NCBI GenBank assembly: GCA_900074885.1
Contig: FJUW01000043.1
Span: forward strand, 421,763 to 485,762
Length of the DNA: 64,000 bases
Source of the DNA: Rhynchosporium graminicola
Lineage: Eukaryota > Ascomycota > Leotiomycetes > Helotiales > Ploettnerulaceae
Direction of reading: 5' to 3'
Shown one piece after another: positions 32,709 through 44,449 of this stretch. The notes under the pieces were generated by a model, which did no database searches, was not told the DNA's origin, and saw only the letters and a list, made by a program, of their open reading frames with translations. The position numbers and the translations under genes are program-made. The first letter of the stretch is position 1. The number at the start of each line of letters is the position of its first letter.

Positions 32709-34582
32709 ATGGCATCCTCTAGTCAGAATGATATGGCACCTCTAATCAGAAGCAGAAATCCCTCTGTTGAAGATGAACCTCTATCAGAAGACACCAACAT
32801 GCCAGATCCAGCAGAAGGTCCACCACCTCCGGGCGACCTTCAACAAACCCAAGATTCCTACCGTGAAATCAAGCGGATTATGGGCAGCAGCGATTACTAT
32901 ACTATTCTTGATCTGGAGAAAGATTACTCGCCTGATCAGCTCAAAAAGCAATACCGGAAGCTCGCTAAGCTCACACACCCGGACAAAACAGCATGGCCAG
33001 ATGCCGAGCTAGCCTTCAAAAGTATGTTAGCTTACCTACATCTAAACATCTAGATCTAACATTATTTGCAGAGCTCTCAACTGCTTACGCGGTCCTGGAA
33101 GATTCCAGCGAGAGGAGGTCTTATGACAAGGCACCCGAAAGATATACACCTCCTGACCCGCCAGAGAGGCCTTTTGGGGAAGAATTCGCCGACAACGCTT
33201 TTGGAGGCAGTGATTCTGGTAACGAAAGTGATAACAACATTGAAGACGAGGAAATGACCACCCTGAGACCAAGCGAGGCTATCAAGGCAATTTACAAGGA
33301 CGCAACACCATTGATCCAGGGAATATTAGGTGACCCACCTTCAGCACGCGAGAAGCCACGGATGATGGAAGAAGTGGCCAAGTTCAACAAGAAAATTAAA
33401 GCTCAGAATAAGACTGACGGCTTAGCTGAGAAAGACTTGGGCCATTTCTTCATTCAATACACTATCTTCGAAAGTCAAGCCCTTCTTGCGAAGCCATTTT
33501 GGGAGAAGCTCAAGAACGACCCCTCTGACTCGATTGCACTGGGAAAGATGGAAGCAATCGAGAAGGTTCTCAAGAATACTATTACTAAGCACGAATATAA
33601 TTCCGGATGGTGTTATGAAGCTTTAGGCTTCAAACCTATGGGTGGCAATTCGCCCGGCCAACCCAAGCAAGACAGTGACAAAGGTGGCGAATTTACTGGG
33701 ACCGGCGAACCGTGGTCTTCTCAGGATGATGCTGTGGTGACTTTCACACCAGGGCACACGTTGACAGGAGAAAAGATCATAGCAATGCTTCCACGAGAAC
33801 GTACAGTTCGTCGCATGGGGGAAGATGGCATCCGGGGGCCACCAGAGAAGATCATAACGGGATACCAATTTATCGTAAAAGACGAGAAAGAGAATCTCAT
33901 TGAATTAGTCTCGGGTGAAGATATTGGTAGAAAGGCGACAAGTGGATATCTGAGCTTGCCAAGGGATCAAATCTTCGATGCTCGCTATTCCGAAAAGCAC
34001 GTTAAGCAGGACGACACGGACTCATTCAAGTCACTGATTGACTTTACTGCGAAGCCTTTCAATTTGAGGTCCAGTAATACGCCTCGCCATCCCCCTGGTT
34101 ATGGTCTCGTTCTGTTCAAGGACGAGACGGAGAGTGTGCTAAGCAGGACCGCGCTGCGGAAGATGCTCGGACCAACCGACGCAGACTTTGAAATACAACA
34201 ATGCGAGAAACGAAACGGCAAGATTCCAGCTTGGATGATAGAGCCATTGGGAAGAAGAGAGCCAAGAAAGATGGTCATCGAAAGCCCTACGGCAAAACGT
34301 CGCAGCAGAGAGGCACTGATGAGGGGAGATCAACTCGATGAGCAAGGCTTATTTGTGCCGAAAGATCGAACAGTGAAGCTTCCCATGAAGCTTCCCAAGG
34401 AACGCCGAGGCAGAACACATTCCAGATCAAGCGTTTATTCAGCTAACAAGGGAGGGAGGAGTGATTCGAAGAGCAGCGTTACTGCAGAAGAGGTTGCTGG
34501 AATGCAAGACGAAATATCCGGGATGAGGAAGGACATGCAGGACTTGAAGGAAATGTTGCGTCAGATGGTGTTGAAGAAGTAG
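32709..34582 (+). CDS. J-domain (DnaJ-like) protein
   Basis: Exons 32709-33021 and 33072-34582 join across a 50-nt intron (GTATGT...TTGCAG) that interrupts the J domain, giving 607 residues. The J domain spans about residues 62-125: DYYTILDLEKDYSPDQLKKQ, the invariant HPD at 90-92, then AYAVLEDSSERRSYD. J domains stimulate Hsp70 ATPase activity. Downstream there is no Gly/Phe region or zinc finger, so it is a class III (J-domain-only) type. The remainder is a charged region of about 450 residues of unknown fold with a KRRSREA basic cluster and a short C-terminal coiled coil (MQDEISGMRKDMQDLKEMLR). The Hsp70 partner and client are unknown. Confidence 0.8.
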
Positions 34583-36115
34583 AAGGTCCAGTTTCTCTTA
34601 TGGTATAGGAAACACCATTCTTGATACGTTTGATGCTAATTGCCGCAGCAGATTAAGCCCTGAGGGACCTATTCAACATCGGTTGCTTCCTTTCTCCTTT
34701 CAAAATGCATACAAACATGTCTTCCTCGAGTGCTTTGAGATTCAAAATGGCTTTGTCCTCAAGGGTATGAAATCTCTTCGTCAAATCCTCGTTATACGTA
34801 CTGACCGACTTGGCAGACAAAGACTAAAAGAGACAGAATTTATAAATGCTGGACCTGTGTTTGTATTGTTATCTCTTTATACTTTTTCATATCTTTTCAT
34901 ATCACTCCATTACCTTCCCCAAAATTGACCTATGACGCTATGTCCCTGTCTTGAGCACCATTGTTTCTAGCACACAATCAGAAATCTTGTTGTGTTTACC
35001 TTTGCTATTGACCACCTGTCAATAACGCTACACAGTCTTGACAGTTGATTGCCGGGTGTATTGTATCTGGAGATACCATATATCGTAAAATCATGAGTGT
35101 GTTAAATAAGGTTGGGGAGAGATTGAATCTGAAGAAATTGTCGTCATATCTGTATTTGGACGTGACTTCGCCAAATAGACTAGTCGCCCTTCTCCTCTCT
35201 TCCAGCAATCTGATTCTCATGCGAAGATGTCTAAATGGTCTACGACATTAAAAGTCAGAGCCGCAAAGAAATGCAAGCTAGTCAGCTAATACCCCCTTCA
35301 TCGCCATTTGGAAGCCAGGAATAGTTGGCAGAAATTCGTAATCCTGAATGAGCCCTTTTGCATCACGTTCTATGTCTCGACCTCGCTCATCCCTGCGAAT
35401 GGAAAACTAATCTGACGTCGAAATGTTCCCTAAACAATGCATGAATGGGAAATGGACAGCCGCTCGGATTTTGAGCAAACAGAAGATCTCGCCTGAATAT
35501 CGCTTCACAAGAGAGTTTCTTGCTATCACCTCTCTCGAGCAGCACTCAAGCACGACAATGGTGCGGTCAAGACCCACCTGCAGTTTTAGAAGCCTGAAGC
35601 TAAGTCATTCCTGAGCCATGATCATACCTTCACGTAGTATTGATCACAACAAGTTATTTAGGTGCTTGCTCCCCTGTAGACACGTGAAGATTCTCGACTT
35701 GTCGATTCAATTGGAACTCAGCGCAACCGTTTGCCCCAAGCACGCCCAAATGTATTTTCGTGGCTCGAGGGCTTTGTGTGAGGACAAATGTTGTCGGATT
35801 GAAGGAGGAAGAGTGGACGCATCAGGACCATGAGATTAGGTGGGAATAGAACCTCAAGTTTGATATTTCTGAACACGGTCTGATTGCTTGGTGTATACAC
35901 AGGTCCTACGCTTGATCACGAATCAAGGGAGGTCCATCTCCAACCTTATTGATATCAAAAATCCGCAATTCTGAAAACTTCTCACGACAATGCGCCTAAA
36001 ATCCGGATCATTTAGGGCTACCCTTCATCGAGCCCATGAATATCAGCAAGCCTTTCTTGACACTATACTAGAGTTTCTCGACCTTCCGAGTTCCGCTCCT
36101 GACCTATTAACCTCT
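34583..36115. other. Intergenic, no supported gene
   Basis: Several short reading frames occur on both strands, but none has a plausible start, splice pattern or family motif. Confidence 0.45.
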
Positions 36116-36770
36116 TCATTGAGAACCCACCGTTACTCCGACTACTCCACGCCCGATCCTCAGCTTCCCTCTTGAATCCATCAAGAATCTGAGTCTCTCA
36201 TCCCGGTCATTATTTGACGAGTGCGGTAGAGTAATGAGCTTTCCTGTCCATAAGACCGTGTCGGCGCACTGCCAGAAGTCGAGATCTGTTGACCACTCTT
36301 GCCGGCTGTACGTCTGACTAGCGTTTGCAAAACGCCAACTCAAAGCCGCAAGACGCTTGAACACGACGTCGAAGTTGCGGGTTGCGAAGATACTGTTGAT
36401 CTGGTCAAGGTCCGCGGCGAAGGCATCATATGGAGCACCCGCGCTCTGTTCTAGACTGCTGGCAACAATCCATTGCCGCAATTCTTGGAGGTTTTCCTTT
36501 GAGTGGTAGCTGCCAGTTCCAGTCCCATGGAGATCCATTGTATCCAAATGGCATTCGGAGCACTCGCCAAACCTCATGGGCCTTGAAATCGACCGACAAG
36601 TTTGAATGGTCTGCACGTTGTTCCTGGGAGAGGTCCTGATATTTGAAATGTCCCTTGAAGAGTGTATCGAGATCGCGACGTTCCTTCAAGTAGCCGACCA
36701 TCGCGATTTCATCCACACCGGGAATAAGCGAGCAGATGACTTCCACTTTACCGGCGATTTTAGTAGTCAC
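36116..36770 (-). pseudogene. Unrecognised gene apparently split by a frameshift
   Basis: On the minus strand a coding-like stretch (HEVWRVLRMPFGYNGSPWDW) runs from about 36,770 into a second frame that takes over near 36,500 and ends at 36,116 (AALSWRFANASQTYSRQEWS, FWQCADTVLWTG). There is no GT-AG pair at the switch, so a small indel is likelier than an intron. No in-frame ATG was found for the first part. The family is not recognised. Confidence 0.35.
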
Positions 36771-37779
36771 TACCTTTTGCTGGGCTTGTACCTCTCATCG
36801 CCTTCTTTCGAAACGAGAAGACCCCGATCTCATAGTGGCGAAAAGGCATTCAGCAGGCTAGACGCGACAAGCGAGAACAGACGGATATCGAGCACCATAT
36901 ATGGCAATGGTGAGGGCTGATAAGGGAGAATGGTTGATGAGGAAGAGGGGTCGACGAGAAAAAAAAGGTTTATAAGGGAGGAGGTCGATGAGGAGAATAA
37001 GACAGACCTCGACCAATCTATAAAATATCGCTTCCTCAAAGGTCGCCCACCCTGGACGAGTTCGTATGGGCACAACAGAAGAAGTTTCCTGAGAGCTGAG
37101 GCAGCATGCCTTGGTCGACATGATCCTGCAATCTTTACTCATCCAGGCTCCAACCCCTTCCTGCGCAGGTCGGTTACCATCTTATGGAGAAAGCGAGTGA
37201 GAATCTGGATTTAGTATAGGTCAACTCGGCACGGCGACATCACAAACCTTATGAAGATTTTCCTGGCTCTCTCCGGGTTATGCTTGAGTGAACCATATCG
37301 TGATAGCTTATACCCGATTCCTTCTGCACATCTTCACATTACTTTGTAGACTCAAGCTTTGTGACGGGTATGTCATGGGCGGAAGTCGTGTGGCTCGCGA
37401 TAAACGGTGGCGGTCTCCTCAACCAAGCGCCGAAATCCATTTGTTGGATGCCAAATCCCTGGAACTTAGCAGAGATAGCAGATGCATATCCATCAACCGG
37501 ATAAATGGTACACAGAGCCATTGTTGCAGCAACGGCTACTCAAAAAACTGCATCTACATACGAGCACGATAGTAGTTCGGAAGCAGAGGGAGACTGTGAG
37601 TTTTCTGGACGTGCTAGTTTGGGGCAAAAGGGGAAAATGCATCATCATGGTCCAAGCTTATGTGTAGTATTGATATGAACCAAAGTAATCATGTTGTGCT
37701 TCCATTTGCTGTAGCCATCAAATTATGTCTGGTTTTAGGCACAATTGCAAAGGTCCAATTTCCTTCCTTAAGTCCATGT
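36771..37779. other. Intergenic, no supported gene
   Basis: Frames at 36,858-37,214 are open on both strands but lack distinguishing features. Nothing else was seen. Confidence 0.4.
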
Positions 37780-38294
37780 CTAATCCACCTCAACAATACC
37801 CTCCATGCCAGTCGATAAATGCCCAGTACCTGCTACCTGCCACCCAGGTACTTGTGTGAATACGCTTCCTTCTTTAGATTCAGTACAAAGCTTCTGGATC
37901 AAGGTCTCCAAAGTCTCAACCGCTGCCTTCTGCTTTTGCACTTCTTGGGCGAGTAGAGCGTTCGTATGCAACAAAGACTGGCACTGGGCTATTGCCTCGT
38001 CACTAACGCGCTTCGAGATTATCAAACTGTTGTGATATGTATTGACCTCATTCTGGAGTCGCCGAGTCCTTTTCCTCTCCTGGTAGAGCCTCTTGCGCTC
38101 CGTGTGAAGTTCTGATTCGGTATCCTTGGTGCGTGATTGCCAATCATGTAGCTCAGCCACATTGAGAGCTGTCATCGTCGGCGTTCGTGGCTCCTCAAAG
38201 TCGACAATGTCAATCGTAAGGGAAGGCTCTAGCTGCAATCAAGTCAGAGGCGTGGATTGCAGGGTGAAACCCTTACCTCAGTGATTGAGCCCAT
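37780..38294 (-). CDS. Small coiled-coil protein, family member 4
   Basis: Exon 1 (38294-38277, MGSITE) joins exon 2 (38232-37780) in phase 0 across a 44-nt intron (GTAAGG, branch CTGAC, TTGCAG), giving 156 residues. After an acidic N-terminus there is a long coiled coil (SELHTERKRLYQERKRTRRL, then QNEVNTYHNSLIISKRVSDE and LLAQEVQKQKAAVETLETL). The core LQNEVNTYH...DE...A..LL lines up with the coiled-coil proteins at 23-27 kb, suggesting a fourth member 11 kb away. It is divergently oriented to the 2EXR gene, with about 310 bp between the starts. Confidence 0.6.
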
Positions 38295-38604
38295 GTCGAT
38301 TGGGAAGTACGCTGCGGTTCGGACAAGTCTCACTCGGACGGCATGATATCACGGTTAGCCACATCTATTTGAAGCGATTAGGGGCGAAGTAATATATCTG
38401 AGGCGAAGATTTAGTGGAGTATGTTGCGCGAGAGGTACCAACGAAGAAGCATCTGCCAAATTAGCGAACACCTATTCCGGCCTCGATCAAGCAGCCCACC
38501 TGTTTAGGCAGCCCCAAGTTTAGCGGCAGCCATTATAGATTGTGAAGCAGACCCTATGGTTGCTTTTAAAGCGATCATTCCGCAGTCTCACCACTGAATC
38601 AAAT

Positions 38605-39450
38605 ATGCTGCTTCTCCCTGCACGTCCACTATCTCCTGCTTACCAACGGCTCTTGAAAATTCCGACTCCCCATCCTCGAGCATGTCGAGGAGACAATGAA
38701 TATACGGTTCAAATTCACGAAGCGATAGAGGATGAAGTACTTACCTTCGGATGCTTCCCAAAACTCCCACCTGAAGTCCGAGTCAGAATTTGGACTTTGG
38801 CACTATTACCGCGTGTCGTCACGATAACTTCAAAGTTCGACCGGAGAGCGGCAAGCTGCGAAGTCAGAGTGGAGGCATCTCGAATTGAACTGCTCTACGT
38901 CAATCACGAGTCTCGATCTGAAGTCCTGAGATACTATAGCCGAATCAAGTTCCAAGGTGACTATAGCGGTGTCACGTTTGTCGACTGGTTCCGAGACACG
39001 ATATTTCTGGACCTTCCTGATGAACCTGGATCCGCGGATGTGGACGAGGTCATGAACCAACTCGGTACTATTCTTCGACCAGTCCAAAAGCTCGCGGTTC
39101 GTGTCAGAACTCATCTGTTCTGGGGATTCCCAAGGTTTTTAAGGCAAGCCGAAGATTTACAGAAACTGGTTTTTGTGGACGAGCTTGATAGAGAGCCTTT
39201 CCCAAGTAGTTCTAAAGGGTGCCTGTACTTGATAGATCTCGGATCTCTAGGCTTCATCAGAGGATGTAAGATTGGCTCCTACAACGAGTCATCGTACTTC
39301 TCAGAGGACATTTGGATCACACTTCCTGAGGGTCACGAGAACGATGAATTTGAGGAAAAGAGATGGGAGATGTCGCTTGAAACTATAGCATGGGTGAGAA
39401 GACTGACTGAGATTGGAGAGAGATACTGTCTGCTGCTTCCAATCACATGA
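38605..39450 (+). CDS. 2EXR-domain protein
   Basis: A single exon of 281 residues starts at the first in-frame ATG; the open frame extends 21 codons upstream without ATG. Residues about 48-63 (FGCFPKLPPEVRVRIW) and about 110-128 (LLYVNHESRSEVLRYYSRI) are the two signature segments of the fungal 2EXR domain. The remainder contains alternating strands and helices with an aromatic-rich segment, as usual in the family. 2EXR proteins are abundant in ascomycetes, and their molecular role is unknown. The length is typical and the frame intact. Confidence 0.75.
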   Translation: MLLLPARPLSPAYQRLLKIPTPHPRACRGDNEYTVQIHEAIEDEVLTFGCFPKLPPEVRVRIWTLALLPRVVTITSKFDRRAASCEVRVEASRIELLYVNHESRSEVLRYYSRIKFQGDYSGVTFVDWFRDTIFLDLPDEPGSADVDEVMNQLGTILRPVQKLAVRVRTHLFWGFPRFLRQAEDLQKLVFVDELDREPFPSSSKGCLYLIDLGSLGFIRGCKIGSYNESSYFSEDIWITLPEGHENDEFEEKRWEMSLETIAWVRRLTEIGERYCLLLPIT

Positions 39451-40261
39451 AGCGCATTCGGGGAGTCGGGTAAGGAAGATTTTGGAAGGCGGGGTGGGAA
39501 AGGGGGGGATGGGATCCCGTCTGCGGACGATTTGCTCATCGCGTACCTCGAGTAGTAGTTGTCGCCGGATTTTGACGGTCAAAGATTCATGTCCTTCGAA
39601 TTTCGCTGTTAAATTACCCATGAGAACGATTCTTCTTCCGAAATCATGACCTCGAGCTGGGAACTTCATAAGTGCATATGGCTTTAGGCAGTATTCGATC
39701 CGGCAAAGCCTTAAGAGCGTCGCCCGGATACACTGTTGTCCTCATTAGAAAGAAAGGGTTCTTATCAGTGTAAGTAGATACTGGACAATATGTTCTGCCC
39801 TCGTGGTTGTGGTGCAATTGATCCGTTGCATTGTTTATTTTTTTGTAAACAATTGAGCGAGGTTCTGTGAAGCATAGTTTTTCCGACTCCTGATAGGAAC
39901 GCAACATACAGGCGAGCCACCAAACAGCAGTCGAAGTGACCTGCGGATTTCGGCGGTTGAATCTTGATGGCCATTGTTTTTTTCAAGCCTATTTTGACGC
40001 GGTTCCAGGCATATGTAATCTTCTTCGACAGCAACGGTCCCTGAGTGGCGAGATCCGGTGTGCCGAAAAGTTAGTCGGTGTATCATACCACTTCTGTTCG
40101 GAGAGCAATGTGAGAATTTGGAAGTCAATAAGGTGAAGAATATAAGCATTTGGCACACCGTACTGCATCATTCTGACCGAACACAGTAGCTTTCAGCATT
40201 TAGCAGGATACTATGAACACTGCCGTTTCCCTCATTACATAGTAACCAGAACAAAGAAATG
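39451..40261. other. Intergenic, no supported gene
   Basis: Overlapping short frames on both strands, none convincing. A G-rich run occurs near 39,500 immediately after the 2EXR gene. Confidence 0.4.
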
Positions 40262-41024
40262 TCAAACGCTGAACCTCTCCGAGAATGCTTCCAATGGTTT
40301 CGCGTCTCTCTTAATCAGCAAGCTACTCGCTGTACAAAATCCGACACGGGTTTCTGGGCTCCCAGGACTTGACAAGAATGAGTGCTGACAGCCGTTATTA
40401 GCCTTGATTCTCACCGGGAAGTGAAACATACCTCGAATAGTTCCTCTGAAGTTGCCCAGGAAATAGCTTTAACAAAGTCTATTGCCTCATATGACCAAGG
40501 ACGTATATCGGTGGCTGCAAAGTCTCTTGAGTCTCATTCATCCTCGATAACATGAGTATCCTAAGACAAGATGCATCTGCGGAAGTCCCCTCGCCGTCCA
40601 TTGGAACAGAAGTGGGCTCTAACAGATGAGGTTAGCCCAGATGCTTTGCATTTGGACATCTCGCACCAATCTTGACTTTGCCCTCACGAGAGACTCGAAC
40701 CGTTCTGCTTGATATAGTCGCACTTTCCCCTCTAGACTCGACGAAGCGCATACTGGCCAGGACCTGTAGGGTTAGGACTAGTTCACAGCTCGCCTTAGAT
40801 TTATCCGTACCTACCTGACCTACTATGTAGGCTATCTCACTCTCTGTTGGATTGAGGGTATTATTGACCATGTTCTTCACGAAAAATGGTGTGTACTCGC
40901 TGACAGTAAATACTTGATCTTCGAAAAAATAGGCTTCATAGTACTCCAGAAAATTCCGATGCTGGACTTGAACAATGGTGTTTCTAAAAAAGGGTGAGAA
41001 CGTAATGGTAAATCTGGATGACAC
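40262..41024 (-). pseudogene. Protein-kinase-like pseudogene (partial domain)
   Basis: Minus-strand pieces resemble the middle and end of a fungal kinase-like domain: HRNFLEYYEAYFFED, FTVSEYTPFFV, PTESEIAYIVGQ joined by an intron of about 50 nt to VLASMRFVESRG, then TVRVSREGKVKI. After a further intron the frame slips near 40,520 and continues as EAIDFVKAISWATSEELFE, spliced to HSFLSSPG, ending at 40,262. HRD- and DFG-type catalytic motifs are not visible and there is no ATG. The gene is upstream-truncated and frameshifted. Catalytically dead kinase-like proteins of this type occur in ascomycetes, but this copy looks decayed. Confidence 0.5.
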
Positions 41025-41756
41025 GAGCGATAGTGTTTTGGCTGCAGAGTACCAGCATGTTCCCTCTGCTCAATGCGAGAAATGGCTTGTAGAGATCCGA
41101 AGGCTGCAATCGCAGATGGGCATTTTTCGTATGCTAGAGGTCCAGAAAGAATTCAGTCGAAGAGGAGGCGGGTGTCGTGGGCCGCATGTGGATTCTGATT
41201 GGCGCTTTCGTGTCCCAAGGACGGAGAGTCTGGGACATACTGACCTTTAGCTCACTGCAGCTGATGCTAATGGTACGCGATCTCTTGTGACATCTGCACT
41301 TGGATGAGAGGAAGGAGGCTACATTTGGTGTTGGTTTCTGTTTGACGCTTGAGGTGAACAGGATCAGAGACCGAGTGACCAGAAGAAATCATAGAGAGAG
41401 GGAGGAGGTATGGGAGCGTGCGGGGTTCTTGTGCGAGGCGATTACGTGCCATGTTGTGACTTTCATCCTCCTAGAACTTTGCCACTTTTGGCTCTTCGAT
41501 AAAACAGAGTAAGCTCTGCGATCTTACGGGCGTGATATTTTAGTGATTAACCTGAGTCATCATTCCCGTTAGGAAATGTATGGCATCTTGCGGATTTTCC
41601 TTTGGCCTAATCACTGAAGGAGCTTTCGACAGCCATTTTCCGAGGGCAGACACTCAACACCGCTCTGGATGGTCGTGTGCTGACTGTTCTCAAAAAACTC
41701 TAATCACTAAGGTGACAATTTTGGTTCCTGATGATCCACACAATTTGAAGCTTTCC
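41025..41756. other. Region upstream of the kinase-like pseudogene
   Basis: Minus-strand frames hint at more kinase-like N-terminal sequence (RLQPSDLYKPFLALSRGNM near 41,120) but in a different frame and with stops. Nothing else was found. Confidence 0.35.
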
Positions 41757-42115
41757 TCAGGGTATATGCTTAGATTTGCAGATGCTTGAAAGTAATGCTA
41801 TGAAATTTAGGTTCTCAAGCAACGTCCACTACGCTTTTGTAATGGCATATGCCTTAAATTAATACCCTGGGTTAAGGATGCTCGAGCGACTTCTTTCACA
41901 GAGCGCATGCTTAAATTAATGCAATAAGTAATTGCCGTTCATTACCGGCTATATTCCTAAATTCAAAGGTTCTCAAGCGACGTTTGATACGGAGCATATC
42001 CCTAGATTTCCGTATATCCAAAGCCATAATGAAGCGCCTTGATCGACGTTTATTATAGGGTATATGCTTAAGGTACAACGTCGCTTAAGACCGCTTCTCA
42101 TCAAAGGGCATACGA
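41757..42115. repeat. Minor cluster of satellite-motif copies
   Basis: At least six copies of the core lie in 360 bp at spacings of about 60-80 bp: GGTATATGCTTAGATTTGC, GGCATATGCCTTAAATT, GCGCATGCTTAAATT, GGAGCATATCCCTAGATTTC, GGGTATATGCTTAAGG, GGGCATACG. The intervening phrase TTCTCAAGCGACG/TTCTCAAGCAACG also repeats. Confidence 0.7.
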
Positions 42116-42896
42116 TTTGTCTTATTAAATGGTGCGGTCGCTTCGACAGATCTTAGAATTTTGATTACTACTTTACTATTATGGTTGTGAACAGGGGCGA
42201 CCTTTCGGCACGCAGGCTGCAGTACTTTATGGTAGTCTGCCAATCCTCCGACTTTCTTCTTGTTCCTCCTTCAGTTACCTCCTCGCCAGTTTTACCCCGC
42301 CTTCCCACCCTCAGCTTCTTCACTAGCTCCCCCGGATCATTTCCAACCACCAAGATAAATCAAGAGATAAGGAGGGATAAATTGATTCGAATGTGGGAGT
42401 GGCTAAGCGCAGACACTAGGGGCAGCAATCAGGGGCAGAAAACCTGGGGCAGATATCAGGTGCACGACCGAGGCCAGAAACCAGGGGAGAGCCGGGCCAA
42501 GCAAGTATCTGTAGCACGATTTGGTAAGTATTCGTTGTCGAAATTCTCGCCACGGCGGTGTTCGATAAATGGGTAATACTATAGCGATGGACTCTGCGCA
42601 ATGCGCTGGCGTCATAAAGGATCCCCTCCGTCGTATCAACAGCGGCCGCGTCGCATTGCATTCGAATTGTCACAATTCACAGCCACACCGTATTCCACTG
42701 AAAAGCCATCTCCGTTGGCTGCAGCCCTGACCATCGTTGTTCGAATAAAATCGACATACGCTACCCCGAGAAGCTCATTCTACCTTGTGACAAAAACGAG
42801 TTTATCGTCCGGAAATTTCTTTTTCCTCTAAAGCACCCTCAATTGTTCGCTCGCGTATTACCATAGCCGTAGGATCAACGAAGGCATTCCGACAGG
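42116..42896. other. Intergenic, one unexplained open frame
   Basis: A plus-strand frame of 131 codons (42,181-42,576) starts at an ATG and contains a short imperfect repeat (QGQKTWGRYQ, RGQKPGESR). It has no family resemblance and overlaps open frames on the other strand, so it is not called as a gene. Confidence 0.35.
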
Positions 42897-43778
42897 ATGG
42901 CTCCCAAGGTAGGAGCTCCAGAAAGTGTATCGTCACGTCTCGCTTATGAATAAACAGAACGACCAATCATAATCGATGGCTCTGATTAGCCAGCGCCAGA
43001 GCGAGAGCCTAAGCGAAGGCAGTTCGGACAAAAGCAAAGACGCCGGCACACCAAGGTACCGATTCGAGTCCCAGTACCAGTGGACACAATCCGCTTGAGG
43101 GAGCTCTGACGATTGAGCCGAAAGGTCGTTGTCATCAGTGGAGCAGGCATATCGGCCAATGCAGGATGTAAGAAGAATCGGTGCACAAACTTCTCAGTGT
43201 TAACATGATCTAGTCCCTACTTGCGGAAATCCAACCACGTCTCCTTCCACCGATCCCTTTACTTTCGTCAATCGAGGCGACCCAATTTCATTCCACGGTC
43301 TGTAGCATGTTTGCCCACACCAAGTCAGATTTGTGACAGCCAACACCATTCCACATTACAATGGCCACCTGGGCTCAGGAACACAAAATTACCCTTCATA
43401 TCACACAAAACATAGATTGTGTCGAGCAGCGACTACCGGATCTGGAGGCCAAGACTGTTCGTCTCCACGGTCGAGTTGACCAGATTAGGTGCCAGAAGTG
43501 CAACTAGGTCGGTGCATTTTAACCTCGCCTTTTCCAAGGTGCTGATTGCCAAGCTGTTCGACGTGTCTGGAAAAATATCAGGCCCGTGTATCGCAATGCA
43601 AACGAATACCGAATCTTGGGGAACTCAGACCTGACGTGCTTTTGTATGACGAGCCTCACCTGACGACACGGGTATCTGGCGAACTATCCAGAGAAGTTTA
43701 AAGAAAGGGCTAGACGTAGTGCTAAAGTGGAAACTGACTTCGACGAACGGGCAGCTGCTTAAATGTGGCGGATGGTAG
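42897..43778 (+). pseudogene. Sirtuin (NAD-dependent deacetylase) pseudogene
   Basis: Plus-strand pieces follow the order of a sirtuin. The start ATGGCTCCCAAG splices (GTAGGA...GATTAG) to a basic segment (PEREPKRRQFGQKQRRRH), then RKVVVISGAGISANAG, the NAD-binding GAGIS loop, then a 46-nt intron. Further on come TPFHITMATWAQ, ITQNIDCVEQRLPDLEAKTV, LHG with the catalytic His, RCQKC of the zinc site, and LRPDVLLYDEPH. Lesions are an in-frame TGA at 43107-43109 just before the GAGIS strand, another TGA at 43334-43336, a stop right after RCQKCN, and a frameshift near 43,660 (sequence resumes as DDTGIWRTIQRSLKKGLDVV). The best resemblance is to fungal Hst3/Hst4-type sirtuins. It cannot encode a functional enzyme as written. 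Confidence 0.7.
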
Positions 43779-44449
43779 GCAATTAAGTCAAGGGGAGCGC
43801 CGGATACGATTGGTTGATCATTAGTTCGACAGATCTGACAGAGATACCAGCGCAAGGCGAATATGGAAGAGGTCAAAAATGAGCAGTGCCTATCGGGTTT
43901 GAGATACTATCCGCGATCTAGGGAAACTCACAGACAAGCTTGTGGGCGGACTGATAAATCTGCTCCTGTCTTCACTTCCGAGCTTGTGGGCTTCCCTGAG
44001 CCCAATGACGAAGATGGAGGCAGGTAAGATGTCAGCAGCATATACGGTTCTAATCAGTGCATCGCCAGACTAGCCATTAAGAGGGGTTAAAGAGGAGGTG
44101 CATGGTAGGTCTGATTTGAAATTCAAGCAGCAAGATAGGCATTTCGAAAGGTCGCCGTGATGGTCCAGAATCATTATGTGAGGACATCGATCCATTATAT
44201 TATTGAGTTCTTTCAATTCTCTACAACATCCTCCAAATACTATCTAGATGATCACTTTCCGCGGTTTGAGCCGCAAACGAAGAGCCCCAAACGCACCATT
44301 CCGCCCTCCCGCATCACCTGTCCGAACCAGCGAATCAAGCACCGCTTGCGTACTCCCCTACCTTCCCCAGCTCTCGACATCTTCCCTCTGCCACTGCCAC
44401 TGACTGCTCTCTCCCCCTTCCTCTACTGCTCTCTCTCACTCATGGGCTG
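43779..44449. other. Tail of the sirtuin pseudogene or spacer
   Basis: Scattered coding-like words occur on the plus strand (for example FPEPNDEDGG near 44,000), but no continuous frame is open. Nothing else was seen. Confidence 0.35.

Noticed and set aside
43060..43085. tRNA T-arm-like word (GATTCGAGTCCC)
   Set aside because: No matching acceptor, D or anticodon arms surround it, and it lies in the sirtuin coding relic.
42986..43186. Minus-strand open frame over the sirtuin region
   Set aside because: The plus strand contains ordered sirtuin motifs, so the minus frame is incidental.
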